DNA of 46,301 nucleotides from positions 1 to 46,301 of the IMG/VR virus record IMGVR_UViG_3300007960_007614; one strand, 5' to 3'. Position numbers and translations under genes: made by a program. How positions within the stretch are numbered: position 1 is the stretch's first letter; each line of letters begins with the position of its first letter. The stretch comes from a virus. A model generated the notes under the pieces. That model was not told the origin of the DNA. It was given only the letters and a program-made list of their open reading frames with translations, and made no database searches. Positions 19,901 through 27,665 of the stretch are shown here, in pieces.

Positions 19901-22900
19901 ACAGGTGTTCCGCTATTGTTTGTTCCATCATTTGGTGTAACCTGAATGGATATTTGAGTTCGTGGCGTACCAATTGACACAAAAGAAACCAAGATTGTAT
20001 CTGTTGGGTTAGCTGCTGCTGCCAAAACATCAAACTGTATGTGCTCACCATTTCTAGACGCAGCACTATTGATATCGGTAGTGCTTGTAAAGATGATCGG
20101 AGTTGTTACTGCACAAGGGAAAATTGGAAGACACTCTTGTGTTCCAGTGGCATGGCGACCAACAGTTTCAGGGTATGGTGCATGTCCAAATTCCCAGTCA
20201 TACATCAACTCATTGATACCCCTAATAGTTCCCTCTGGAATATCTGACTTGAACTCCATTGTTGGAAAGCGATGTTGATATTTATTACGCTCTAAAACAT
20301 GGCTCTCAACAACATTTTCAATGTCTTTGAAGCCAGAGGACATTGGCACAACAGAATGAATCATTTCAGATATTGCACCATCGAGCCACTTATAGTATTC
20401 CAAATACTTGTCTAAATCTGGAGTGTTTGAGATTTTTTCATAAAACAGATTTCTAACTTTTTCTAAAGCTTTGTACTTATCTCTATATTTATTGACCCCT
20501 CGTCCAACAAGTGTCTCTAAGGCACTAGCATCAACACAAGCTGCCATAAAATTAAGCATTTCTTCAGAAATAACTTCATACATACTCTTCTCAACTGACA
20601 TTGAGAACTTAACCGGCTTGGTTCTTTGAGTGAACATTTCATCGTCTCTCTGAAGAACCTTGATTGTGTCAGATATATCAAGATTGTCTGGAACTTGCTG
20701 TTTATAGGCAAACAAAAAGTCTTTTGTCACACAGCTTGTATCACCAGATACAAACCCTATACCACGACCCGTGTGCTGTTTTTCTAATAAGGCAGATAAA
20801 TCAGTTCCAAACCTGCCATCACTAGTTCCATAACTCAAGTCTCCGACTTCAAAATCACCATTTGAATCTGAGCCTGTTAAAGTGCTAAACTCCCAGTTCA
20901 ATGCTAATGTTTCCATCTTTGGAACATTTACATCAAAATCTTGAAATAAGAATGCATTTTCATTTGGATTAAACACACCGTAGTTAGATGCATCTATAGC
21001 ATGAGCAATAATCTCATCAGTCTCCAGTGGAACTGCCCAATATCTACATGAAGATACTTTAATGTTTGTGGTTTGCAAGGCGGATCCAGTAAAGTTTTCT
21101 CTATGAGCACCAAAATACATTCTCTTCTTTCTAGAGAGCATTTTTGCTCCATCCGCTTCAGAAATATCAGAGGAAAGCACAAAAGAGTTTACAATCTCGT
21201 CTCCAATGGTGTTATATCCATGGAATTCGATCTTGTAACCTGTTGTCCCAGAAACAAAACCAAGATTCGGATAAGTTTCTGGCAATACCTTTACTGCAAA
21301 GTTCCACTTCTGTCCTTCGTATACATCTCTAAACTTTTGTGAGATAAGAGTAGTGAAGATTCCATCGTCTGCTGATGTGACACCGGATGATGTGAGCATG
21401 AAATACACTTCGTCGTCGGTAATATTGTCATTCCCATTTCTATTAAATCTATCTTTAACAGCGAAGACTTGGAAGTTTGCATAATCTTCTTCAGCCCAAG
21501 TCATGTCTCCTTCGTCTGTCTGATCTATTGGCACTGTGTGCATACCAAAAATAGATGCAGTTAAAGGAGTATATTCTCTTTGTGCATAAGCTGGATTTTC
21601 ATATCCCAATTGTGGAGGAAATACGGTCTCTATTTCTGCCGTAAATCCCATTTCTTTGTCGAATCCACCGCTTTCATTGCTGCTACCGGTCAAATATGCA
21701 ACACTATTTGTATTAGCAGATGAAGTGCTTTGATATACAGAGGCACCAAAGCTTCCGGTATGAGAGAAATCAATAAAGTTTTTCTCAACTGTTGCTGGTA
21801 ATATTGATTGATTGAGGGTTATTTCAGCATTATTTGCATAGAAGTTGATCGAATATAACTCTGTATCCACACCCAAACTTCTGAGAAGATTTCTGATTGA
21901 TTTTTCTGTTCCCTTTGATTTGTTAATCGCTGTTAAGTTGTTATAAACATTAGTATATAACTGATTTTTAACATCAAAAAGGGTCTTTTCGTATTCTCTC
22001 TCTTCGTCTCTATTAGCCAAAGTAGCCAACACATCGGCATCCGCAAACAGTTCAGGAGCAGCGAAACCGTGACTAGTCAACAACCTGTTGGCAAATGGAA
22101 GAGGTTTGTAAGCACTTCCTGTCAAGCTTCCGCTGACATATACAATATCTTGAAGTTTTGACACTTCTTTTGTTTGTATGTATAACTCATCGAAATAGCT
22201 AGATAAAATCTGTGTCAATTCTCTGAGTTTGAATCCATCTTTACTCGAATCATCATCCAGCATCCACTGGGGCATCATTCGATATATCCCCATGGAGTTT
22301 CGAGTATCATACTCCAAGCCTTTTGAAAGAGCATTGTTGTAATAAGAAACAACGCTTGGGTGATTTTTGTACAAAATGGGATCTTTAAATTCTCTTTCTG
22401 CTGCTGATGCGCTCACCATAGCAGAACCGACAAACCTCATCGCAGGAGAGGAACTGTAGTTTGTGATTGTACCATTAGAAACTCGCCCAGAATAATCTAT
22501 AACATTGCTATCTAAGCCATCTTGTGTTGAGATTCCTTCGTTAAACTTATAATAAACACCCAAATCAACTGGATTTGCAGACCCAGTATACTTCGAACCA
22601 TATGATCCGTAGTCAGAGTTTGTTCCTCCAGCTACTTGCTTGAACCAGTTTAATCCAACTTGTTCAGAGTTTCTTGCGGTTTTCCAAAATCTAAACTCAT
22701 CAATCGATGAGCCAGATAAAGATCCGTGTCCATTGCCAACACCTGCTGTGGTCAAAGCTGTAGTTGGTCCACCCCTATATGCACCAATATTTGCATTCAA
22801 TGGTCCAGTTCCAACAGAAGCAACTTGAGAGCCTGTGTGAACTGTGTCGATGAGATTTCCATTTAAATAAAGCTTCATCAACAAATGGTCAGACCCAGTA

Positions 22901-23820
22901 GGGTTGTTCTGTATCACAAAAGCATAATGATTCCAGTCAGATAATGAAACATTTTCGCTTGTTGGAAAAGACGAAGGTCCTATTTTAGCTCTTTGAACTC
23001 CGGACGAACCCGAAGCGTAACTCACATAAAAAATGGAGTCTCCAAGGTAAGAGCCATCAGGATCTCCGGAGCCATCAACATCAAAAATACTTTCTACCAG
23101 AATTCTTCCATAAGAATGATCTCCAATGGTCTCTTCATTCCAAAGATCGAAATAAGCATGTGCTGGAGATGTTTGGCTTGTATCTGGATCAGTTGGCAAC
23201 TTAAGCCAAAACTCGACTGTGTTACCTGCTGCTCCATCAATATTTAGATTTTGTTCATGACTACTAGTTGGATTGTAATAGTTCGCTTTAAATCTTTTCT
23301 TTTTTAAATCAGGAGTTTCGAGTGGATTGTCTAGCTCATATGTTAAGTTTGAAGCAGCATTTGGTCCACCCTTGATAAAAACATATTGAGGAGTTTCTGA
23401 TTTTTTATAGATGGAATCGCCATCGCCTGTAGCGTCGACAGTATCTCCACTACTAACAGTTCCCCAGTTTTGCCCTAAGACAATATATCCATTTGTTCTT
23501 GGATACTCGTATTCAAAAAGGTAGTTATCTAAATAAGAAGAAGAGTTATGCCACTCGTATTTTTCTTTCAAAGATCCATCATAGGGATAGGACTTGTATA
23601 TGTTTTCAATAGATTTTTTATAATATTCTTCAGCAGATCCAAACCTAGCAAAGTTAGTTGGATTAGAAAAATCAATATTTGGAAAAAATCTTTTTTGATC
23701 TTTTAAAAACTCCTCCACATATTCTGGAGATTCTATTTTTCTACCGACTTCATCCAAACTTGAAGAGGGTAAAACTTTGCTTTTTTTAAAAAGATTCTTG
23801 ATATCTTGTGACTTTGGCAT
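13990..23820 (-). CDS. Giant baseplate wedge/tail protein, 3276 aa, with LamG lectin-like domain and gpI/gp7-like segment
   Basis: One 9.8-kb frame. Residues about 195-390 form a LamG/concanavalin-like domain: NTVEFWLKLP at the first strand, LSDWNHYAFV, LYLNGNLIDT, then GSSIDEFRFWKTARN at the end. About 490-680 resembles phage tail protein I and T4 gp7: LRELTQILSSYFDELYIQTK, then YNNLTAINKSKGTEKSIRNLL and RSLGV. About 1225-1375 is a Thr/Asn/Gly-rich insert bounded by cysteines (CLPIFPC and SNCNWW). The remainder is beta-rich with many Gly-Ser-Gly runs. Order gp25, gp6, this gene suggests it fills the gp7 position in the wedge core and adds outer sugar-binding parts. The start overlaps the previous stop (TAATG). 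No signal peptide. Confidence 0.72.
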   Translation of the reverse strand: MPKSQDIKNLFKKSKVLPSSSLDEVGRKIESPEYVEEFLKDQKRFFPNIDFSNPTNFARFGSAEEYYKKSIENIYKSYPYDGSLKEKYEWHNSSSYLDNYLFEYEYPRTNGYIVLGQNWGTVSSGDTVDATGDGDSIYKKSETPQYVFIKGGPNAASNLTYELDNPLETPDLKKKRFKANYYNPTSSHEQNLNIDGAAGNTVEFWLKLPTDPDTSQTSPAHAYFDLWNEETIGDHSYGRILVESIFDVDGSGDPDGSYLGDSIFYVSYASGSSGVQRAKIGPSSFPTSENVSLSDWNHYAFVIQNNPTGSDHLLMKLYLNGNLIDTVHTGSQVASVGTGPLNANIGAYRGGPTTALTTAGVGNGHGSLSGSSIDEFRFWKTARNSEQVGLNWFKQVAGGTNSDYGSYGSKYTGSANPVDLGVYYKFNEGISTQDGLDSNVIDYSGRVSNGTITNYSSSPAMRFVGSAMVSASAAEREFKDPILYKNHPSVVSYYNNALSKGLEYDTRNSMGIYRMMPQWMLDDDSSKDGFKLRELTQILSSYFDELYIQTKEVSKLQDIVYVSGSLTGSAYKPLPFANRLLTSHGFAAPELFADADVLATLANRDEEREYEKTLFDVKNQLYTNVYNNLTAINKSKGTEKSIRNLLRSLGVDTELYSINFYANNAEITLNQSILPATVEKNFIDFSHTGSFGASVYQSTSSANTNSVAYLTGSSNESGGFDKEMGFTAEIETVFPPQLGYENPAYAQREYTPLTASIFGMHTVPIDQTDEGDMTWAEEDYANFQVFAVKDRFNRNGNDNITDDEVYFMLTSSGVTSADDGIFTTLISQKFRDVYEGQKWNFAVKVLPETYPNLGFVSGTTGYKIEFHGYNTIGDEIVNSFVLSSDISEADGAKMLSRKKRMYFGAHRENFTGSALQTTNIKVSSCRYWAVPLETDEIIAHAIDASNYGVFNPNENAFLFQDFDVNVPKMETLALNWEFSTLTGSDSNGDFEVGDLSYGTSDGRFGTDLSALLEKQHTGRGIGFVSGDTSCVTKDFLFAYKQQVPDNLDISDTIKVLQRDDEMFTQRTKPVKFSMSVEKSMYEVISEEMLNFMAACVDASALETLVGRGVNKYRDKYKALEKVRNLFYEKISNTPDLDKYLEYYKWLDGAISEMIHSVVPMSSGFKDIENVVESHVLERNKYQHRFPTMEFKSDIPEGTIRGINELMYDWEFGHAPYPETVGRHATGTQECLPIFPCAVTTPIIFTSTTDINSAASRNGEHIQFDVLAAAANPTDTILVSFVSIGTPRTQISIQVTPNDGTNNSGTPVNITSAEIVELINNGSVAGKNVTITDSSSVRTLQIATGGDGTNLANGGEGDNSRATFSGGVNAGSQYSNCNWWNKKALRSESYLEVGNDGVDFSRQNIHSASLQVFNRDFNKPYKITIDETQTKTRLKKKSIVLSETRPFDNNRNLTFNQTTFVTSSVDCGDDTKINPNLKRKADFQVEISDATNTQSKYSGDLLTPYSFYSSSVSATPTGIGTGYQVGPEHLLDFYVDTKDVPMQGPFTQTHVGGYAHRHVGLVSASSANQATRPQGWYMFGSLVGGAFYYTITNPSYFGADLPRADFSRETIAKRPVNIANIQTNTASLSNEYGGMIPVGNYVNSYEIVQTADRSINNRYFAENNGISTSPSDSPAVFGLKDYTVPDRGRHSAIMVNRFSAPGGPEVSSPGYLDAESETYSVYNALPFRNLTVRQPLQGWLTDHSAFGGYDSVLGEPSASYHKTQRNGAKRIEYTIDKVYDPGFDVTTASAYDNYWVQHMIPQSDMQYAWITASAISAPFGYSQPDLSNASEASTDILFVSESQHVSVDSDFGIYPNPVQVFGVSKENAFATEGRIPTDFAGLNYNVLTTITESSNTIGATLNTDLIDDGFVEDGPGYSDASKYAGVIGKPAFLNAINLNRNGAGGFSSWKQVRQSYNPLVKNMHKNNRYSILRETPLGPGPAGGLVYLKETIDYTEPVVTFKNYPLVHNFVLDTNDDILLRNTYTNNLQKFANPAINTRLSYAGRQAGEEVYDDLKKIYIDQELDTAQSSIKSFSSMIYKETVYPKDRNTGLAKIRARENYTVSSGSDEFNVRLGKSRAFWKDNINLRLREDAAARNAGDILVVSGSSYFGMSDLSIWPLDAEQPYLDLYQASASLAPRNGDGSDADNVYLAPLGPSGATLSSDYEIKWDNVTKNGELSYAGWIYTLLQPNIQGKARVDTALTASGPFNKEDYIYAPTASVQFEYPNMVPSGTTIHRHELGGTTRQTRVPSGNLSLIPPYRADVISGRTPWFNSYEEYIDDIKRIAKDYSVLPEYRVSDHIEHYVNDGILSDTNNFLDLIGSSLANTSSADGQSGKSNKDFFKIYSHSDFLSSFAVLKEDHKKNDTADLSKLRLECNGIKKLLPYQGFYPALRSVQLGSMFSSSFGKYEYLTGSNLRDGQMERLAALYQPFFAPGVFFNTIKSGVAVSYPVHTGTLPTTDLMQRDSALAATYFINPGTGTLGTSHPGGPLSDIPNYDIPFEAILNPARYIPVTASQGREDEILPASNMFFVYPHLTSSLNNRDHIDGFYLRQEDATNGLVRSGASGSTAGQIFVEWRGNNDSLYSLASNNFFAEVENLFLEDRAPSHFVSKPASKFKPMEAGKRYYMDVVMYKTDNFMSYEVPAESFEYYVYPDKDAGRTDADQIYYIQRLNGDKQMTAEGAKTSVRGMHYGPPYQTSNYFYGLSGTGSVANGLPAASALEDPAYAPHCPPYFYGTSVARISFVPKEAQPGLEDGETLVFDLDAILGNAQIETVYFNKNETVPMWNEDPLFWTSVFPAGLSQMQLSSSVSLFGKLQSKQKQFSATPGPDGIYHPNQVETPGLGQDGFNRWVIESKFECPSINMFGMDTEALGAGSPGDGRNAAPGSERLYTKGIWKGFGNPPRGNSGIYFGLRESFPEKLTAEGLPKVDSLTGSLINACGFENTEKRIGEIASSRKIYEAIVAVPIDKQNNPISITKHIFNKQLENLQNGKPAVVAGDFGAQEDITSTSISDMITKMNKYYIPPQMDFVKNPEKVDPFVMYIFEFEHTLSRDDLSYIWQNLMPDISMTAEKQTSAIEHPVGSKFEFFGFANNQFTPETRWMIFKVKQRARNNYASLTKTSERSSGFDKDTEEDLSAKGIYISGDQELKYSYNWPYDFCSLVELAKVNVEATFSPTDNNAIESELTEEVVSQFDALTGEYYETGRKLVETKKESLKKTPQANTTKPLGNLETNIKTER

Positions 23821-25388
23821 TACTCTTCAACCTTAAATTTAAATACTTCTTCCTGTTCTCTGTAGTCTCCATTGATATAGTACGCTAGCTTGATGCCATA
23901 CTGATATCCCGGCTGTAACAAGTCCATACTTAAATCAAAGTAGTTCCCAGAAACATCATAAGACAATCTAGTATATGACTCGGAAGAGCCAGTTGCCAAT
24001 GGAGCAATGTTGCTACCAGTGCCGAAAGGAATAACTTCGTAGTTGTCTGTCACTCTATAAACAGAATAGTATGCATCTTCTATAACCTCTGGCTTCAACT
24101 CGGACTGCATAACTGTATAGTTATTTGGATTCCAGTTCTTTTCTCTAACAAACAATCTGAACCTAGCATTTTCTTCTTGAGAATATATTGGCTTAAGGTT
24201 ATCAATAGTTGTCAAATACTTTTGATTTGGATTGTAGTTGTATGCATTAATATTGTTAACTTCAATTTCAGAACCTGTGTGGTATGTTACTATATCCTCA
24301 TAATGCCAAACAGGATAGACCGATTCAACCGAGGATGTAGTTGCAAATGATGCTGTATATATACCATCGACTGCACCCTCTGGACCGATGAAGATTCCTC
24401 CGGTCACGTTCAAGTCTCCAGAGGCAACTACTCCACCCCCAACTGGTAGACCGAGCTTGTTGTAAATATTGCCAGTAGATCCACTGTATATACTGACATA
24501 GACTGTGTACGGGTCTGCATGATTATCAGACTCTGGTATATTTTTTAGCCTTCCTTTTACATAGTTGTATAAGAAGATGGTGTTTAGGTTGTCGTCTCCG
24601 GTAGCCAAAGAGCTACTCAATACAAAGTTGGCAGCATTATCTTTTTTCGTATCATCCCATCTTGCTTCCAAGTTTGGTCTATAAAAGAAATACTCACTTG
24701 ATCTTGCAAAAAACTTTTTAGTGTAGTAGGAATAAGAGCCGGTTTCAAATGCATCAGCCAACTTAATTCCAAAGCCATAGTTTGTTGTGTCTCCATTTAG
24801 CCACTTTTCCATCAAATCGCTTACATCTAAAGTTAAGTTCTCCGTTCCATCTACAAATGATACACTATAATCATCGTAACCACTAGAACTCAAAATCAGT
24901 TCATTGCTCAGGAAATCACCGCCGGGGTTTGTCCAAGCCGCAAAACCATCTCCAGATGCGCCTCTCAGGATCCAGTTTGAGCCAGTTCCTTCATAAGTCT
25001 CATCTGAATAGTTTTCCATATCTAATCCACGACCTTCTTGCCATGAAGCAGATATTGCTTGAACTGTCATAGAAAAGTTCTTTGGTGTCTGGAAGGCATG
25101 CGGAGCATTATAAAGATTTAAATGCCATGATACGTTTCCACTTGCTGGTAATGTCCCATTGTTTCGGTCTTCATTTATCTTATCTGTATCAAACTGAACC
25201 AATAACCTTGACTTTTCTGCCGAGTTAGATACAGATGCTGTACCAGTAGATACCTGACCATAAATATAGAAAGCTTCCATAACGTCTGCTGCTCCCATGT
25301 TGGAGCCTGTTCCACGGGTAGTTAGGTCGCTTTTTAGTGCGTCAGTTATTGTATTGTCAGCATTTGCTATATATCTTTTAATAGGCAT
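23820..25388 (-). CDS. Baseplate-associated protein with DNRLRE-like beta domain
   Basis: The 522-aa protein is beta-rich and full of Gly-Ser-Thr runs. Residues about 50-230 follow the DNRLRE pattern of secreted carbohydrate-associated proteins: a long beta domain with ISASWQEGRGLD, TLDVSDLMEKWLNGD, NYGFGIKL and a late SSEYFFYRPNLEARWDD. This fold often sits on adhesion or sugar-binding proteins. The second half (about 270-522) has repeated strands such as YTVYVSIYSGSTGNIYN and ends KFKVEE. Placed between gp6 and the gp7-like giant, it should be part of the wedge or an attached fibre. It overlaps both neighbours by one base. No T4 counterpart is obvious, and function is inferred from position. 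Confidence 0.65.
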   Translation of the reverse strand: MPIKRYIANADNTITDALKSDLTTRGTGSNMGAADVMEAFYIYGQVSTGTASVSNSAEKSRLLVQFDTDKINEDRNNGTLPASGNVSWHLNLYNAPHAFQTPKNFSMTVQAISASWQEGRGLDMENYSDETYEGTGSNWILRGASGDGFAAWTNPGGDFLSNELILSSSGYDDYSVSFVDGTENLTLDVSDLMEKWLNGDTTNYGFGIKLADAFETGSYSYYTKKFFARSSEYFFYRPNLEARWDDTKKDNAANFVLSSSLATGDDNLNTIFLYNYVKGRLKNIPESDNHADPYTVYVSIYSGSTGNIYNKLGLPVGGGVVASGDLNVTGGIFIGPEGAVDGIYTASFATTSSVESVYPVWHYEDIVTYHTGSEIEVNNINAYNYNPNQKYLTTIDNLKPIYSQEENARFRLFVREKNWNPNNYTVMQSELKPEVIEDAYYSVYRVTDNYEVIPFGTGSNIAPLATGSSESYTRLSYDVSGNYFDLSMDLLQPGYQYGIKLAYYINGDYREQEEVFKFKVEE

Positions 25389-27193
25389 TAGACTATTGAT
25401 CCTCTTATGTCTGCATTTGGAAATCTTATTTCAAAAACATGATCTTCTGGGCACACAATCATTCTACCATCTGCTGACTTGTTCTTTTCGATGTCGAAAT
25501 AACTTGTTGAATACGCAGGACCGGTCTTCAAACCAACAGAAATACTTTTTACGTCCAAAACAAACGGAATATCTTTCAAAACAGCGTAGACATCTGAATA
25601 TAAGAATGGCTCACCGAGATCAAACTTGTTTGTATAAAAACTAGCCAACTCTCTGTTGATTACATCGATAGCTCCGAACTTATTTTCTTCTTTATCTATC
25701 ATTGCCTCGTACTCTATATATAAGTTGATTATGTTGCCATCTAAGATGTCTATGGTATCATTAATCATTTTATATCTTGCAAGCCAAGTTTTTAAGTTAT
25801 TCTTTATTGTAGAAGGACATTGAATAAGATTTCCATTTTGATTTTCAGCCAAAACATATAAGTTCAAGTTTCTTTTGAATGAATTCTTGTCTTGAGTAAG
25901 GTTTGCTCTCTTTACAGATCCAAACTTTGGAGGCATGTTGTAAATCAAAGAAATGTAATCTTGTCTTGTTACTGCTCTATTCTGTGCAGTATAGAATCCC
26001 AAAGCTCTATTTCTTATTTCTTCCACATCTGGAATCGTTGTGTCTCCAACTATTGGACTTTCATTTTCAAACTGCAAACTCGATACAACATTCGATACTT
26101 GAGCAGAACTCAATGAAGCTATATTCGAAAATGAAAACTGCAAATCTGATGTTTCAGTAAGCGAGTCGGTGGCAATATTTACATTGTTAGCTGTGTTCGA
26201 TCTATAAATAACTGTCAAAGTTGTGTTTGATGGTGCCACTCCAAGCTTGTCAGTCTCTAAAAGCTGAGTTGGGTCAAATACTCTGTCTGAAACATATTCT
26301 TTTGCATGTTGTTGTAAAACAACTTTTGATGGGTCTGATATTTTTTCAGTTGTAAGGTTTTTGTCTGAACCATGTCCAAACTGAAGGAAGGTATTTCTTC
26401 CGATCATTTCAACCGTAAATCTTCTTGGAACAGGTCTTGGCTTGATGACATACGGTGCCAAGCTATTATCAGATCTTGTGTTCTTTACTGGCTCGTATAC
26501 AATATCTTGTGCTAAGTGATCTACTTCGTAATATTTGTTACCCTGAGAATCAACAACAGATACAACTTCAACGATGTTAGAATCAGCTAAAACAAATCTT
26601 GGATATCTTGCATAATCACCAACAGAAATATATTCTATTTTAAATTCTCCAGATACCAGCTTTCCATACGCTTTTACTGCATATGACAAAGGCACACCAG
26701 TTGTAGAGTTTGTTGATGCTACAACAATATCATTTGCTGGGTTGGAAAAGTCTACGTCTTCTGTTAAAGTGAAGATTACGCCACCCGAAGATACGAACTT
26801 AGAGCCATTTTTTAATATTGGCGCATATGACAAGTCTGGTCCGATTGAACCATTTGTAGTCAATGCAGGCACAATAATATAAAGTGTAACTTCTCCTGTG
26901 GAAGAAAAAGAACGAGTTGGTTTGAATCCAACTTGTCTAGCTAATCTGAATATATTATCATACTCGATTGCCGTGTCCAAAAAGGACTCGTTTGTTTGAT
27001 AATCAACATAGAAAGATAATACGTCGCCCACATATGCAACCATATCAACCATCATCGATGCAAAAGATGCTTCGCTGAAATCTGCAACAGTGTCTGGATA
27101 GTATCTTTTTGCATAAGATACAAGATCCGCCTTGATAGTAGCGAACTCTCTACTTGTATATGAAATAGGTGGTGTTTCTTGTATGTTGCCCAA
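25388..27193 (-). CDS. Baseplate wedge protein, T4 gp6-like (baseplate J family), TTG start
   Basis: The 601-aa protein matches the gp6/J family. Its N-terminus SYTSREFATIKADLVSYAK...YPDTVADFSEASFASMMVDMVAYVGDVLSFYVD is the typical membrane-distal arm region, and the middle has NRAVTRQDYISLIYNMPP with FGSVKRA, the conserved J core. In T4, gp6 dimers with gp7 form the inner ring that holds the baseplate together. Length is close to T4 gp6. The start is TTG: in frame upstream there is a TGA four codons before, and no ATG lies between it and the conserved arm. GAGAGG stands eight bases upstream. The gene ends TAATG, overlapping the next start. Confidence 0.9.
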   Translation of the reverse strand: MGNIQETPPISYTSREFATIKADLVSYAKRYYPDTVADFSEASFASMMVDMVAYVGDVLSFYVDYQTNESFLDTAIEYDNIFRLARQVGFKPTRSFSSTGEVTLYIIVPALTTNGSIGPDLSYAPILKNGSKFVSSGGVIFTLTEDVDFSNPANDIVVASTNSTTGVPLSYAVKAYGKLVSGEFKIEYISVGDYARYPRFVLADSNIVEVVSVVDSQGNKYYEVDHLAQDIVYEPVKNTRSDNSLAPYVIKPRPVPRRFTVEMIGRNTFLQFGHGSDKNLTTEKISDPSKVVLQQHAKEYVSDRVFDPTQLLETDKLGVAPSNTTLTVIYRSNTANNVNIATDSLTETSDLQFSFSNIASLSSAQVSNVVSSLQFENESPIVGDTTIPDVEEIRNRALGFYTAQNRAVTRQDYISLIYNMPPKFGSVKRANLTQDKNSFKRNLNLYVLAENQNGNLIQCPSTIKNNLKTWLARYKMINDTIDILDGNIINLYIEYEAMIDKEENKFGAIDVINRELASFYTNKFDLGEPFLYSDVYAVLKDIPFVLDVKSISVGLKTGPAYSTSYFDIEKNKSADGRMIVCPEDHVFEIRFPNADIRGSIV

Positions 27194-27222
27194 AGTATTA
27201 TCCTCTCAAATAAATAACTCTA

Positions 27223-27229
27223 TAAATAG
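27223..27229 (-). promoter_or_regulatory. Intergenic motif CTATTTA upstream of the gp6-like gene
   Basis: The gap of 45 bases between gp25 and gp6 contains CTATTTATAG on the coding strand, followed by a second TTATTTATTT and then the ribosome site GAGAGG. The opposite strand of the first copy reads TATAAATA, identical to the T4 late promoter but pointing away from the genes. Role unknown. It shares the 7-base core with gaps at 5737, 13975 and 39890. Confidence 0.35.
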
Positions 27230-27238
27230 TCTTTTTTA

Positions 27239-27640
27239 TTAAAAAACATTTTCAGAAACACTAACTTCCAGCACATCTGACGCATTTAGAGTTTTTATGT
27301 AATATTCTATTCTGACATACAAAGTGTTATAGTCTGTTGTATGGGGAGAATTGTCGCTTGTCTCAAATGACATATCTCTGATAGAGATGTAGGGCAAATA
27401 CGTTCTAGTCTGGTTAATAATGCTTCCACGAATCCGATCTTGCAGTTCTTCAGAGGGGATCTGTTCAAACAAAAATCGATATAGACCAACCCCGAAGTCT
27501 GGGTTCATGATCCGTTCTCCCGGAACAGTCAGGATTAACATCCTAAAGTTTTGTTTTACAACATCTTTAAGATTGTCAAGCATTGCATAGCCAGTATTTG
27601 GATCTCTTGATAAAGGTAGTTTCGGGGCATAATAAGCCAT
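27239..27640 (-). CDS. Baseplate wedge protein, T4 gp25-like
   Basis: The 133-aa protein has the gp25/phage W family core: DNLKDVVKQNFRMLILTVPG, then GERIMNPDFGVGLYRFLFEQ, then beta strands to the end (LYVRIEYYIKT). Length equals T4 gp25, which starts sheath assembly at the top of the baseplate wedge and joins gp6 and gp53. The next gene is gp6-like, the same neighbour pair as in many contractile-tail clusters. The ribosome site is weak (GGAAA about eight bases before ATG). Confidence 0.92.
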   Translation of the reverse strand: MAYYAPKLPLSRDPNTGYAMLDNLKDVVKQNFRMLILTVPGERIMNPDFGVGLYRFLFEQIPSEELQDRIRGSIINQTRTYLPYISIRDMSFETSDNSPHTTDYNTLYVRIEYYIKTLNASDVLEVSVSENVF

Positions 27641-27665
27641 TTATTCTGTTTCCATTAATAAAAAA

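Noticed and set aside
27221-27228. Exact T4 late promoter word TATAAATA on the plus strand
   Set aside because: It points away from all genes, so it is not called as a promoter; it is kept only as part of the CTATTTA motif question.
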